DNA from: Strongylocentrotus droebachiensis
Taxonomy: Eukaryota > Echinodermata > Echinoidea > Camarodonta > Strongylocentrotidae
Reading direction: 5' to 3'
DNA: 64,000 nucleotides
NCBI GenBank assembly: GCA_035222895.1
Contig: JAVYIG010000168.1
Coordinates: forward strand, 744,001-808,000
Below, piece after piece: positions 48,112-60,000 of this stretch (positions within the stretch are counted from its first letter, which is position 1; every line of letters starts with the position of its first letter). The notes under the pieces were generated by a model. The model made no database searches and was not told the DNA's origin. It saw only the letters and a list, made by a program, of their open reading frames with translations. The translations under genes and the position numbers were made by a program.

Positions 48112-48205
48112 CATTGACAGTAACAGTTGAGTTCATTTATTCAAAACCACACAAAGCATGATATAATCTGTTACATAAAAAAGAGACTGGTAATAGTATG
48201 GCTGT

Positions 48206-48830
48206 GTGACCAAAGTTCGCGCGTGACCAAAGTTCGCTTTCTCAAAAAATCGGTAAGATTTCGAAAATCTGATATCACCAATGGAAAGAGGATCATAAAA
48301 TTACCCAGAAACAAAATTTTCTTTGGAATTGGGTGCGAAATTGTGAAAATATTGACAAAAGATCGGCACATTTTGCAGTTATTTGCGTCCGTTCCGAAAA
48401 ATTACCAACTTACCGATAAGGGTCTGGAAATCTTCATTTTGAGAGCAGATATCCTCAAAATTGTAAGTAATAAGTGGTACCGTCTGGTTGTATGATATTT
48501 TGCCTTGCAAATTATGAAATTACCTTATTTTTGATGGATCGTATTTTTGTATAAATCAGCTGTAAACCCCCGTGCGTGAACTTAGGTCTCGTTGTTTTTA
48601 TGACTTTTTTAGATGCAGCGCGCATGCACGATCGGACATCGAATTTTTAGATCGCGATATCTCCGAAATCCTTCGACGATAAATGTTGTAGTTGAACCAA
48701 TTGGTAGTAAAATACTTTGCCGTCCATTTGGTAGTAATTAAAATAAATAAATTTGTGTAGAATATGAGAAAACATGGATCGAATATCACATTTTCTAATT
48801 TGTTCTAAAATCTGCGCGAACTTTGGTCAC
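48206..48830. mobile_element. DNA element with GTGACCAAAGTTCGCGC inverted ends
   Basis: A 625-bp element. The 17-bp left end is exactly complementary to 48814-48830, and the left end carries a second tandem copy of GTGACCAAAGTTCGC. The internal open frames look like chance. It lies upstream of the CDKAL1 start codon, between it and the candidate upstream exon. Confidence 0.7.
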
Positions 48831-48834
48831 CCCT

Positions 48835-48965
48835 TCATACATCAATCAACATACTCAAACTTGATTACATCATAAACTGAATGTTTATTTAGGACCCCTT
48901 TAGAAGCTAAACTTGTGAGCGGGGCCCTATAGTCAACAAAATACATACATTTACAGCAAAAAGAA
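48835..48965 (-). mobile_element. Fragment of a CR1/L2-like LINE 3' UTR
   Basis: Read on the minus strand, GGGCCCCGCTCACAAGTTTAG, then TTCTAAAGGGGTCCTAAAT, resembles the LINE 3' UTR form seen at 34430-34580. It directly abuts the 48206-48830 element. Confidence 0.4.
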
Positions 48966-49614
48966 TGTTACGTATGATTATACAATGGATGAAAATACTA
49001 ATCTACAGAATGATTAAAATACGGCTGCAAGAATTTCAACACCGAGTTCAATTTCGTCAAAGAAAATCTGGAAAAAAGACCCTTAAACGCATCATACAGT
49101 AAATCTGGTAAGTGGAACGGATGTTTATTAGCCTAGGCCTAATTTTCGAGAATAGGTAAGTCACTAAGTGCATCGGATATGATTCTGTTAAAATGACATT
49201 TTATTTTTAGTCCAAAAAGAACAAAGTTTGGATCGTGTCACCCACTTCTGACAGCAGACCCTATGGCCAGCCAGCTTCCGTTTCTAAAGAGAGGAGCCGA
49301 CCCTACCCAAATAAGAGGCTAACGAACAGAAGAGACATTTGGTCTGGTACCATAATCTAGCTGTATTTGGGGCTGTGCTGACATGACTGCTAGATTCTTT
49401 CACAATCTCCAATACAACATGCATGACAAAATATCCAACATGTGGGGCTCAACTATTGCATCATGAGTTTTTCACACACGCTCAGCTCAGCTCAGGCCAC
49501 AGATCAAAATACACCAAATAGTCATCTACTCTTTTAGCTTTTGACAAAATTAAATTCCTGAATCTTGTTGTTATTTATAGTTTAAAAAATAAGAATCAAT
49601 ACACAAAAATATAC

Positions 49615-49690
49615 CTGAAACGTGGAAAACTTGGCTTCAGTAGGATAGAGCTCGCGAGCTGGACGGTTTTGGTGTAGTCTTTTTTCGAAA
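49615..49690 (-). other. CDKAL1: Candidate 5' UTR exon of CDKAL1
   Basis: A donor, CACGTTTCAG|GTATATTTTT on the minus strand, ends an exon at 49615. It could splice to the acceptor at 47452, which leaves a 7-nt leader before the CDKAL1 ATG. The transcription start is not identifiable. Confidence 0.35.
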
Positions 49691-50945
49691 CCTTAGTTTT
49701 GATATATTACAGCTCCAATGCATGAACCATCACCCGGCTCATAAATGTTAATTATTCGCACTAAAACCGGGCCAAAAACTAACAAAAAAGACAATAAAAC
49801 CTCATGTCACTTGCCAGCCAATTAAAAAATAATAATCTCAGGCGTCTGTTATGAGGCATCAGTGCAGTGTTGGGCGGTGGGGGTGGGGGAGGAATGGCTG
49901 AATTGGAAAATATTGTTAAAATAATTTTGGCTTTATAATCAAAACGTGGGCAAAAATCTGTTTTGAATGGGGGCCACTTAATTGGATGCTATTTTTCTGG
50001 GAGAGATCACCATCTGAAAAATAGGAATATCCCATAATTTGAGCTCAAACAGTGGGGGTGGGGTGGTGGTCTACTTCACATTGTGTTTGAAGTTGATTGC
50101 AACTCCAACAATTCATCTCATTCTTATGTTTAATCGGAATTTGCTCAATTGTTCACTGAATGGTTCCTCTCGTTTTTCTGCTTCTATTAAAACCAAATTA
50201 ATATCAGGGTGGGCTAATTATATCATCTTGATTTTTTTTGTTAATGAAAAAAAACCTAGAAATTAAGGTATTAAATAAGAAAACATGAGCATCATAAACT
50301 GTCATCCATGAAAATTTGACAATCTTTTGATTAACAATTTGCTGAATTTAGCTTGATATGAGCGGTCAATTTGACCCATTATCAATGATTATTTTTTTGA
50401 CACTTAGAGAAGTACTTTATTTAGAAGTGACAAATGTCATGACAGCCATATGATTGTATTTTGACCAAACCAAAGTTATGATGTCCAGTATGTGCACATA
50501 CCGAGTTGCCCTTCATCTCACATACTGATATTGACATTCTCGTTTATTCTGGTGATACGAGACATCATGTACATATTGCTCTCATCTCCTACTCTATATC
50601 ATACTTGACAAAAAGTCTATTTTAAATTTGTCTTGATATTGTTTTATCCCCAGGTTTTATCAACTAAGAAATACACGTAGTACTCTCTTTCAATCATTGC
50701 CATGCACATTCACCACACACCTTTCTAAAATACATATCCTAACTCGGCAAAATCACCAGATGAAAACACAAAATCTATAGATTTGTTTTTTAAACATTGA
50801 ATAATAAAAAACAAAAGAATTCTTCAGAGCCTCTTTCAATATAAGCCCAGGCCTAAGTAGTCAGTAAATCCCAGGGAATCCTTTGAATTCTTTTTCCTTA
50901 TAATTGATTTACATCTGAGATTCTGAGACTGTATTTTAAACATGA

Positions 50946-51091
50946 TGGCTCGAATTCACAAAGGAGGTTTGTCGACAAACCTAGGTTTATGTGCGTCGTT
51001 TGACGCGTTCCAAACCAAGGTTTGTACAAACGCGTCATATGACGCACATAAACCTAGGTTTGTCGACAAGCCTCGTTTGTGAATTTGGGCC
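50946..51091. mobile_element. Near-perfect palindromic foldback element
   Basis: Two arms of about 60 bp containing AATTCACAAA, TTTGTCGACAAACCTAGG and TTTATGTGCGTC in inverted order are separated by only about 20 bp. The element contains internal GTCGAC palindromes as well. It lies between CDKAL1 and the COX7A 3' end and is non-coding. Confidence 0.8.
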
Positions 51092-52212
51092 GATAAGTTT
51101 GGAAGTTTAGACAATATCAAGAAGTCCATGATATCAAGGAAAATCAAACAGAATTCAAAACGCAATCTAACCCTTCTTAGAAGTTCATTTGCATAAAGCA
51201 GAAAAACAAGAGAAACAGAATGGTGAAAGTTTTTCGGCCACGGAATGAGATTTATGAATGTTTGAAATAGGAGATCACTAAATACATGCAAATCTCAAAT
51301 TGGCAATTTGGACAGTGGATTGTGACGTATATGTAATCTCGGACAACTGTCCCGTTTGTCGTTAACACAAATATGATTAATTTCTGTTTTTCTCATAAAT
51401 GTCTTCTCTCTTAGGACACTGCTCAAAAATACTTTATGGATAACATATTATTATAAGTCTCCTACCCCACTGAGTCATATTCAAAAACACAGAGACATAA
51501 TTGATTCAGCAAATTTGAAGTTCCCATACATGAATTGATTATTAGTTTAACAAAGTGATCACTTTCTTACTTTTGTCCAATTTCTACTACCGTAGTCTGC
51601 TTCTCTGATTTTTTCTCTGAATTAAAAGGAACAAAATATTTATAACTATCCTACACACCCGGTACAAAAATCATTTCCATTGAACACACCACAGACATAA
51701 TAAAGCAAAATGGTCAATCTGTATATATCACATTAATTTAATTTCAAGTCCACGAGGTGGATACACAATATATAACTTTCACATCAAGAATATTCATTTT
51801 GTACACATGTTCACTTTGAGAAAAGACAAGTGGATTCCCTGCTTGATGAATTATTGATCCCAAATGTTCAACCTAAATCTTTTGTATAACATTGCTTCCA
51901 AAGAGGCATTACAGAATGTGATGTTCTTTTTAAGAAAAATACTTGTATTATGTCTAAACAGAATATTCATTATGCTACAGTAAGAGTTACAGATGTCCGA
52001 AATGCTTGTCGATGGGAGGAACATGCTGCAGAATGAGGGTTGTTTATGATAGCTTAATAGTGTGCATAGCTGATAGTGTATCAAACTTCATCAAATTGCT
52101 ATACTATGTACAATGTAGTCATCTTCACACACAGATAAGCAGTTCAAAGCAAAGTGATAGACATCTATTCTGTGCACAATTGGTATTGCAGTATCCTGAA
52201 GAATGCGGCTTC
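51092..52212 (-). other. Spacer and COX7A 3' UTR
   Basis: The part next to 52213 is the 3' UTR of the COX7A gene on the minus strand; its end is not clear. No other gene or repeat was recognised. Confidence 0.4.
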
Positions 52213-55200
52213 CTATTTCTTTGGCATGGCATACTGGAAGAGAGCAAAACAGCTCCATAAAGTGCCCACTGCCGTCAAACCCATCGTGAAGGAGTAGACG
52301 GCGTAGTCCATCCCTCCCTTCTTCAGATGAATGGGGTTGCCATCAGGCGCCTGGTAAAAAAACAAAACAAAGGCTTACAGTAAAACTATAAAATGATGGC
52401 CAGTGATACTGAGGGCAGGGATCTAATGTTTTCTCATGTCACATACCCTAACCAAGTTTTTGTAATTTTTTAAAGTACTGTTATGTATCAAAATTGATTA
52501 GTGCTGATTTACGTTTCTTGAGAATGTGACATATCAAAGCTTATATGTAATATTAATTAACAAAGGCCCTTACTCAACTAGTTCACCTTTCATTCTTGAG
52601 TTACTGGTACAAAAATCTCAAAATACATCAAACTTAAAAGGGGTATTAATAATTCAGTTGTTAACCGTATTTACCTCTGACTGGTTTAAAGATAAAGTGA
52701 GGTACACTGTAGTCTACTGGTCATGTAATTACATTGAAGAAAAAAGAAAAGAAAAAAACTATTTGAAAATAAGATAATAAATTAATATATACCATGAGGT
52801 ATTGAAATCATTGAAATGCTACAAAATTTGACAAAATTTTGCTAAAAACCACAAACATTGCAGATGCGATTACAGTTTGGTTGAAACTTTTACCCATTTC
52901 TCATCATATAATTTAAATATGAGGACAATTAAAAAGCAGTACATTTCAGTGACATTTCTACTAAGATATTCTCTCAAACTAATAAAGTACATGTATAAAT
53001 AGAAAAAGAATGAGAAACCTCACAAATCATTTTCACTCTTAAACTTGACCTTCTTAAATTGATAATGGTTTTAAAATGAGAAATTATATCAATATCCCTA
53101 TACAAATTGTTCATCATGCTCTTTCTTTCTGGACATACATTCTAAAGATTGTTAAAAGGTAAATCATCATCTTATATGGGAAATGTTTCAATTTGTTTTG
53201 ACTTATTACTTTCGGTAGAACAAGTCTGAGTCAGTAACTCGTCTTGAATGATCCTGATTTTGTTTAAATGGCAGAATTTATGAAAAATAAACAATGTTTT
53301 AAAGTTTTATTTCCAAAAGTTGAATAACATAATATACATGTACTACACATGCACCTTCTTAAAATCATACCTGGAATTTTGATTGAGATTCTTTCAATTT
53401 ATTTTCAACTTGTGTCCTTGCCGAGGTAGAGAAAGTTTTGCCTGCCCTAGGCACAAGACTTCGTATAGCCTGTAAGTAGTAAAAATAACGAAAGAACATA
53501 GGAGAAGCAATTAAAAAGTTGTTCAAATATCAAGTTTTATATACCTCACTTAAGTAATCCAGCCATCTGATTGATCGAAATTGCATTCATAAACTTCAAC
53601 TGTTCCTGTAAAATTCTCGGTAACCATGCTTAAAACATTTCAATATTTTTAATAACCATGGTTATTAAAAATAGTTGGTCAGCCTCCATGGTTACCCCAT
53701 AGGTTTACATGTTAAAAAATGGTTTGAGCGATGGAGGATACCGTATGTGTGCGAAGGATTGGTCGGTAATTTCAATACAATTGAATCTCGATCGATCTTA
53801 CCAACAATTTTATCTTGCATTGTTGACATGAAGACGAAAATAAACTTCCAAAAACAAAAAAACAACATCTGCCGATAGATCTTGATCTAAGTTCGTGCCA
53901 ATATGCATTGCAAAAGTAAAAGAAGAGTCCGTATATGGAGCCTTTGCGAAGAATTCATCACACGCGAAGCCGGTTTCAATCCATCTAATGTATATATTGT
54001 ACAAAACTGGCAAGCATGTGAACAGTGCGGGATGGCCGAGAGGTCTGAGGCGCTGACTTTAGATACATCACCTTTTGTACGCAAGAGTTCGAATCTCATC
54101 TTCGACAAAAAAAAAAAGTATTTTTTATTTTTTATTTTTTAGTCTATTTTTTTTGGCATACAAATTTATTAATGACTGCTTTAATATTCGAGAAATAGTT
54201 GTTTTTAAACGCTCTCGGGAAGGTTACAATTGGGCTATTCCCCTCGGCACGCCTCGGGTAATAGCACAATTCTAACCTTCCCTTGAGCGTATAAAAACAA
54301 CTATTTCTCTCAAAGCAGTCATTAATACTATACTAATTTCTAGCAGTAAGGCAGTAAGCACCCAAATTCTTCACATGGGTAAATGTAATTGCGTTTGAAT
54401 TGCAATCACATGAACAATAGTTTGGGAATCTGAGATTACGAAGATATAGTAGAGTGGGTTAGGAATATACTTTTTGTGATTATCATGATGCAGCAGACAA
54501 AATCACTGAATGTTTTGTAGATTAACTGAAATTCCACTCAAAACCACTCTCTCGTGGAAAAAGATTAGGGAGTATGTACATGAACAAGAACTAACAACAA
54601 CATTTTATTGAGGTCTTAACTGGCTTGCTGTCATCTATTACTACTTACTGTGTGTAATTTGTGAGTCATATAAAAAGGGTGCCACACAATTGCTGTATGG
54701 CATAATGGCACCCATCATAAAGTAATTAATGCCAGTTTTATGAATTTTGTTGATATTACATTGGCATTCAAATTTTAACTCTAATTTTAAAATTCTTATA
54801 TATTCTTCTCCATCCAATACATAGAACTTTTAAGTATGAATTTAGCTTTCACTAGGGCATACATTGATGTTGAGTAATTATACCTTTTAAAAATAATTTG
54901 TCATGTATCCATTCATACTTACTAAGTTACCATTATATCTATAATTTTTTCTGAACAAAACATACTACATGTATATGATAATCAAAGATATTCTACATAG
55001 TATGCAAAATCATGTGAATTCTATAGATTTATTTAAAGTTAGGTTAAGGCCTACTACATTTATACTAGAACTAACCCTGTAAGTTAGGGCTCTAATCGGA
55101 TCGGAAGATCGGAGTGACACCCTCGCACCTTTGATCGGTATCGGATCGGAAGAGCGACAAAAAAAAATCGGCCAATTTTTTTTTTTTTTAATGACGAAAA

Positions 55201-57000
55201 TTTTAGTTTTTGGCTATCAAATGCTCAAAAAAAATTCATGGCTGGGATTATTTTGACATTTGGAGTTGGTGTAGACCATGTTTGTTGATATTTAGTGCCT
55301 TTTCATGACTTTGAAATTCATAATATTGGTCTAAGAGCATAGGCAAAACATGCGGGCCGCCATCTTGGATTATAATGTAGGTATGCATTATAATCCAAGA
55401 TGGCGGCCTGCATGTTTGCTGACATTTTCATCACATAGATCTAAAACTTTAAGCATTTATTTAATTCAATTCAACTGGCACTTCCGTAATTGTGGGTAAA
55501 TTGTGCTGCTTCCGTTTAATGCGCTGTATGAGTGTTATTCAGCGCATTATACGGAAGCAGCACATTTACGAAGTGCCAGTCAGAGGTCATCACCATTGTG
55601 TAGACATCGTGAATTCACACGGTACACGTGAAAAGGGAGCTGAGCTGTTTCGGTCTGGTAAGAAAATTGCTCTTATTTTGTTATTTTCAGATCCGATTTT
55701 GAAATTAAGGCGGTAATTAAGACCAAAACTACGACAAAATTTTTTAAAGCCACTGTCCAATATTGGTCGGGTGCCGGAAAGAGTGATTTTGGACACATTT
55801 TTGATGTTGTTTACATGCCTCTCCGTGCAGGGGTATGGGAGCAAGTTAAGGCTCTCTCGAACAACATCATAAAACTAGATGGAATTCGACTGCGCGCAGT
55901 CGAAAATGATGCCTCCGTCATAGAGCAATTTTACAAACCAAAACAGAAGAAATTTTTCGAATTCAAGTTCAATTGTAATCCATTGACAGGTTCTCAGAAT
56001 ATTGTGATTACAAGCAATTTCTCATATACATATATGACCCTTTGATCTTTGACCTCATGACCCTAAAATCTACTCAGTTCATTGGCTCTGCAAGATGTCC
56101 TGAGTTAAATAGTAATCCATCTGTCAGTTCTAATGAGAATGCGTTCACAAGCTATTTTTGCATACATAATGAGCCCATGACTTTTGACCTTTGACCTTAT
56201 GAACCAAGAATCTACTCAGTTCATTGGCTCTGCAAGATACATACATGACCTAATTTTGGCAAGAATCCATCAATCAGTTCTTCAGATAACGCGATCACGA
56301 GCTGTTTTTGCATACCTAATGAGCCCTGTGACCTTTGACCTCGTGACCCCAAAATCTAATCAGTTCATCGGCTCTGCAAGATACATACATGACCAAAGTT
56401 TGGCAGGAATCGATCAATCGGTTCTTCAGATAACGCGATCACAAGAACGGGACGTACGTACGTACAGACGTACGGACGGACAACCCGAGAACATAATGCC
56501 TCCGGCTACTTCGTAACGGAGGCATAAAAAACATTTCGAGAGAGCCCTTAAGGCTAGGGCATGGCGCATGTTAAACCTATGGGAAGTACGTTCTTTCCCC
56601 TTCTGAATAGTGTCTGCACGTACGTGAGTCTAGTCATGTTCGCTAGCGCATTAGCGCTGCGAAGAAGTTTGTATATCCATCGCGAACTAGAATCTATGTG
56701 TTTAGATAACATTCCTCTTCATTTAAGTTAGTTAAGTTTTATTGACTAATTATTGTGATGTTCTCCTTTTTGACGTGCTGCCTCCTCTTCAGATTTCCAA
56801 TTTGATTTTAATTGTTGATGTAATAATTTTCCATGCGGTAGTGGATTACATAGTTTGGTTGGTTCTTCGTTTAGATGGCGCTCTTCAATCTCAAAGATTA
56901 TTTGCGCCAGTCAATTTCGTGTATAGCTTTGGCGTGGGCTTCGGAAATCAAGCCCACGAGCGACTTTCCTTGGTGAAATGAAATTAATAATGATATGGTT

Positions 57001-57048
<48 letters not shown>

Positions 57049-60000
57049 GCAATATTAAAATTGCATAAAATGCACATAAAAGGCGAGATGGGAGTTAGTT
57101 GCAATTGTCCATGGAAAAACCGCAAATACTTCATTTTATATATTATTACAGGATCGACATAAGTTAAGGGGATCCCTGATAGCTTTAAAAGCTATCTAAA
57201 ACGATTAGTATCGTATATGTAACCCAATAATTCACGAGTAAAAATTGGGTTAGACATCAATAATTGTTTCAGATTGGGGTTGTTCAATTTAATCCTTTCT
57301 TTTAAGAGACGTCTATCTTTGTCGTATTTTGTACAATAGAAAATAAAATGTTTAATTGTTTCATCTTCTTGACAAACTTCACAAAGACCAGTATCGTGTT
57401 GGTTAATTTGAAAAAGGTAATAATTTAAACTACAGTTACCTACTCTTAGTTGTTGTATCAAGCATTCTTCTCTGCGAGATAGGCCTTGTCTATGTATGGG
57501 CTTTGAAACGTCGCTATGCAAAGCATATAAAAATCTACCGTGTTCTGCATTGTCCCATTCTGCTTGCCATAATTTGTTATAATGGATCAAACGAGAGGCT
57601 GCCAATTCACTTCTTGTATTTGGTATAACTATGTCTATACACCTTTCATGGCTCCTTTTTTGGCAGCCCGATCTACGATCTCATTGCCCCTAATATCGCA
57701 ATGTGACGGAATCCATTCAAAAGCAACACAAACATCCTTAAACTGCAAAATATTAATTATGGATAAAATTTCATTTACAATAGCACATCTAATAAAGTAT
57801 GAATCGATCATTTGTAAAGCTGACAAAGCGTCGCTAAAAATTACCACCGAAGAGGATTCAATAAATGTATTAATCCACTCTAGTGCCATTAGTATGGCCA
57901 CTAGTTCTGCTCTCATAATACAGACATGGGATAATCTAAAAAATTTCACCACATTATAATGAGACACATAAAATGCGGCTCCTGTCTTCCCATCCTCGAG
58001 TTTAGAACCATCTGTATATATATATATGTAAAAACCCATTCCATGAATTTCCAATGCTATCTAGAACAATCGATTTTATTTCAAATGGAGGCATTTCCTT
58101 TTTTTGCACTTTGCCATGGTGTTCGAAAGACACTTGTGGTCGTGCTAACCGCCATTCTGGGATTTTCGGCAATAAGTTGGTTTGCCCTTCCACCACTACT
58201 TCGTCTCTAAAGGATCGCAGTTTAAAAGGTCCTTCTCCTATCTTCCATTCTAAGTTATTTAAATCATAGTCATCACCCAATACTTCTTTTGTTGGGTGGT
58301 TTAAAGTACTAGACAGTAAATAAACTCGAAAGTTATCATTTAACAACCTTCTACGATATCTCAGAGGCAGCTCCCCGGTCAAAACTTGTAAAGCCTCCAA
58401 GGACACATTGTGTATTGTGCCTGTAATAATTTTTAAGGCTCTGTATTGGATAGAGTCAAGTTTTTTTGTTAAAGATATACAAGCAGAATCATACATTTCA
58501 CTCCCATAGTCCAAAGTGGATAGGATAAGTCCTTTATAAATCATCATCAAAATCTCATACTTACTTCCCCAGGGGGTGCCGGAGACACAACGTAGCAAGT
58601 TTATTCTTTTCTTACATTTATCAATGATAGAATCTATATGGACAGACCAAGTTAAATTGGAGTCAAACCTCACACCAAGGAACTTATACTGCTCGCATAT
58701 AGGCAGATTATGTCCTTTTATTTGTAGAAGAATATCTTTCTTTTGTTTGTTGGTAAAGACTAATACTGCAGATTTGGTAGGGGAAACGTTTAACTTCCAC
58801 GTCCAACACCATATCTCAAGCTCATGCAGGGCCTCTTGTAATTTCCTGCGGGCCAGCTCTAAATCCTTATTTGAACACCAGATTGCAATGTCATCAGCAT
58901 AGCAAGATAATTTAACATCACTTACATTTATCTTGAGATCATTTAACATTAAAGTAAATAATAAAGGACTTAATGAACTTCCTTGCGGGATTCCATTTTC
59001 TAACGTGTAGTGGCGAGACATATAGTTATTTATCCTCACATTAGAAATCCTACTCAATAGAAATGCTTTTATAAAAAGTAACATTTTTCCACCAATGCCT
59101 AAAATAGATAATTTTCTTAGTAGACCTGTTTTCCATAGCGAATCATATGCTTTTTCTAAATCAAGAAAGACCGCTACGGTATATTTTTTACTTTTCAAGG
59201 ATATATGTATGTCCGTCTCCAATCTCACTAAGTGATCTTTGACATTCCTATATTTGCGGAAGCCAGATTGAATAGGATTTAATAGTCTGTTTTTTTCTAG
59301 AAACCACGTCAGGCGATTTTTTATCATTTTTTCCATAATTTTAGAGAATGTTGATATCAACGAAATCGGCCTATAAGAGGTCACTTGAGTCGGATCTTTT
59401 CCGGATTTCAAGATTGGTATTTGAATAACCTCATACCACTGATGTGGAAACAGTGAGATTTTCCAAATGTCATTATACAAGTTTAATAAATACACGAGTG
59501 CCTTGTTCGGCAAATTCTTAATCATAATTAAATAAATATCATCCTTACCGGATGAGGAGTTTTTCATCTCCTTTAAAACATTCCCCATTTCACTCATGTT
59601 AAAGTCATCATTGATACAATCATCATCATTTGTTGAAGAATTATTGTACAAGATATTTTCGTTTTCATTTTTAGTTACGGAAAGTGATTCATCAACCGAT
59701 TTAAAATAGGTTGCCATTGCATTTGCTTTTTCCTCAGATTCTTTCAAGATATTTCCGTCTACAAATAGATTGTGAAAGATGTGCTTGTTCATTGTACTGT
59801 CCCGCATTCTTTTAACCTGTTCCCAGACTTTCCCAATGTCTGTAAATCTATTCATTCTACGGCAGTACTCTATCCAATAATCATATTGAGCTCTCCTGAT
59901 TACCTTCTGAGCGACAGCTTTCTTCTTTAAGTATTTCTTAACATCATTTAGATCATAATACCTTCTTAACCTGTTTTTAAGACGATTTCTCTCTTGCATC

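Noticed and set aside
48127-48495. 122-residue plus-strand frame
   Set aside because: It begins outside and ends inside an inverted-repeat element, and shows no recognisable motif.
54027-54104. Functional tRNA-Leu gene
   Set aside because: The acceptor and anticodon stems do not pair and an A-rich tail follows.
57005-57045. Poly(A) tail of the minus-strand LINE
   Set aside because: The A run is on the plus strand; the LINE would need T on the plus strand at its 3' end.
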